Shown here: piece by piece, positions 6,838 through 6,872 of the stretch
Numbering within the stretch: the stretch's first letter is position 1
Layout: the number at the start of each line of letters is the position of its first letter
Source of the DNA: Bifidobacterium sp. UBA6881
GTDB taxonomy: Bacteria > Actinomycetota > Actinomycetes > Actinomycetales > Bifidobacteriaceae
Direction of reading: 5' to 3'
Length of the DNA: 6,872 nucleotides
Assembly (NCBI GenBank): GCA_002451435.1
Contig: DKCF01000032.1
Location: 27,945-34,816, forward strand
The notes under the pieces: model-generated
The model's input: only the letters and a program-made list of their open reading frames with translations
What the model was told of the DNA's origin: nothing
Databases searched by the model: none
Position numbers and translations under genes: made by a program

Positions 6838-6855
6838 GTTACGAACGTCGTTAAC
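6838..6855. promoter_or_regulatory. Interrupted inverted repeat upstream of glnA, possible operator
   Basis: Read on the plus strand, GTTACGA (6838-6844) pairs with TCGT-T-AAC (6848-6855): ACGA/TCGT around a 3-nt centre, plus GTT/AAC with one bulged T. It lies 24 bp upstream of the chosen glnA start. A possible minus-strand -10, TATGTT (6865-6870), sits just before it, so the repeat would fall near the transcription start, a usual place for a repressor or activator site. The -35 would be outside the window. I cannot assign it to GlnR, AmtR or another named regulator. Confidence 0.35.
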
Positions 6856-6872
6856 ACGCGCCGAAACATACC

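Overview
The window looks like chromosomal DNA from a high-GC actinobacterium, most likely a bifidobacterium or close relative. That is inference. It rests on the GC-rich codon use, a GlnA2-like glutamine synthetase, a full HrpA/DUF3418-type helicase and an actinobacterial membrane-anchored 'hemagglutinin/lysozyme-like' protein. No 16S or other marker is present to prove the genus. No tRNA, rRNA, CRISPR array, insertion sequence or phage gene was seen.

Layout: (1) bases 1-3018 (+) hold the last 1005 codons of an HrpA-type DEAH-box RNA helicase whose ATPase motifs I-V lie upstream of the window. (2) Bases 3019-3125 are a convergent intergenic gap with a long hairpin and a short tandem repeat. 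(3) Bases 3126-4346 (-) encode a 12-TM major facilitator of the AraJ/DHA1 drug-or-sugar efflux type. (4) Bases 4347-4425 are a 79-bp divergent promoter region with a possible leaderless promoter for the next gene. (5) Bases 4426-5340 (+) encode a 304-aa type II membrane-anchored exported protein with a probable lysozyme/transglycosylase-like domain and eight extracytoplasmic cysteines. (6) Bases 5341-5475 are a convergent gap with a strong 13-bp perfect hairpin. (7) Bases 5476-6813 (-) encode a GlnA2-like type I glutamine synthetase. Its upstream region, with an inverted repeat, runs to the right edge.

The genes do not form one pathway. hrpA (RNA/ribosome quality control) and glnA (nitrogen assimilation) are housekeeping genes. 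The transporter and cell-wall-type protein between them are divergent from each other and convergent with their flanks, so each of the four genes is probably its own transcription unit. I found no clear new defence system or mobile element. The points most worth a second look are the uncharacterised exported protein and its apparent leaderless start, the duplicated stop codon at the end of the transporter gene, and the inverted repeat upstream of glnA.
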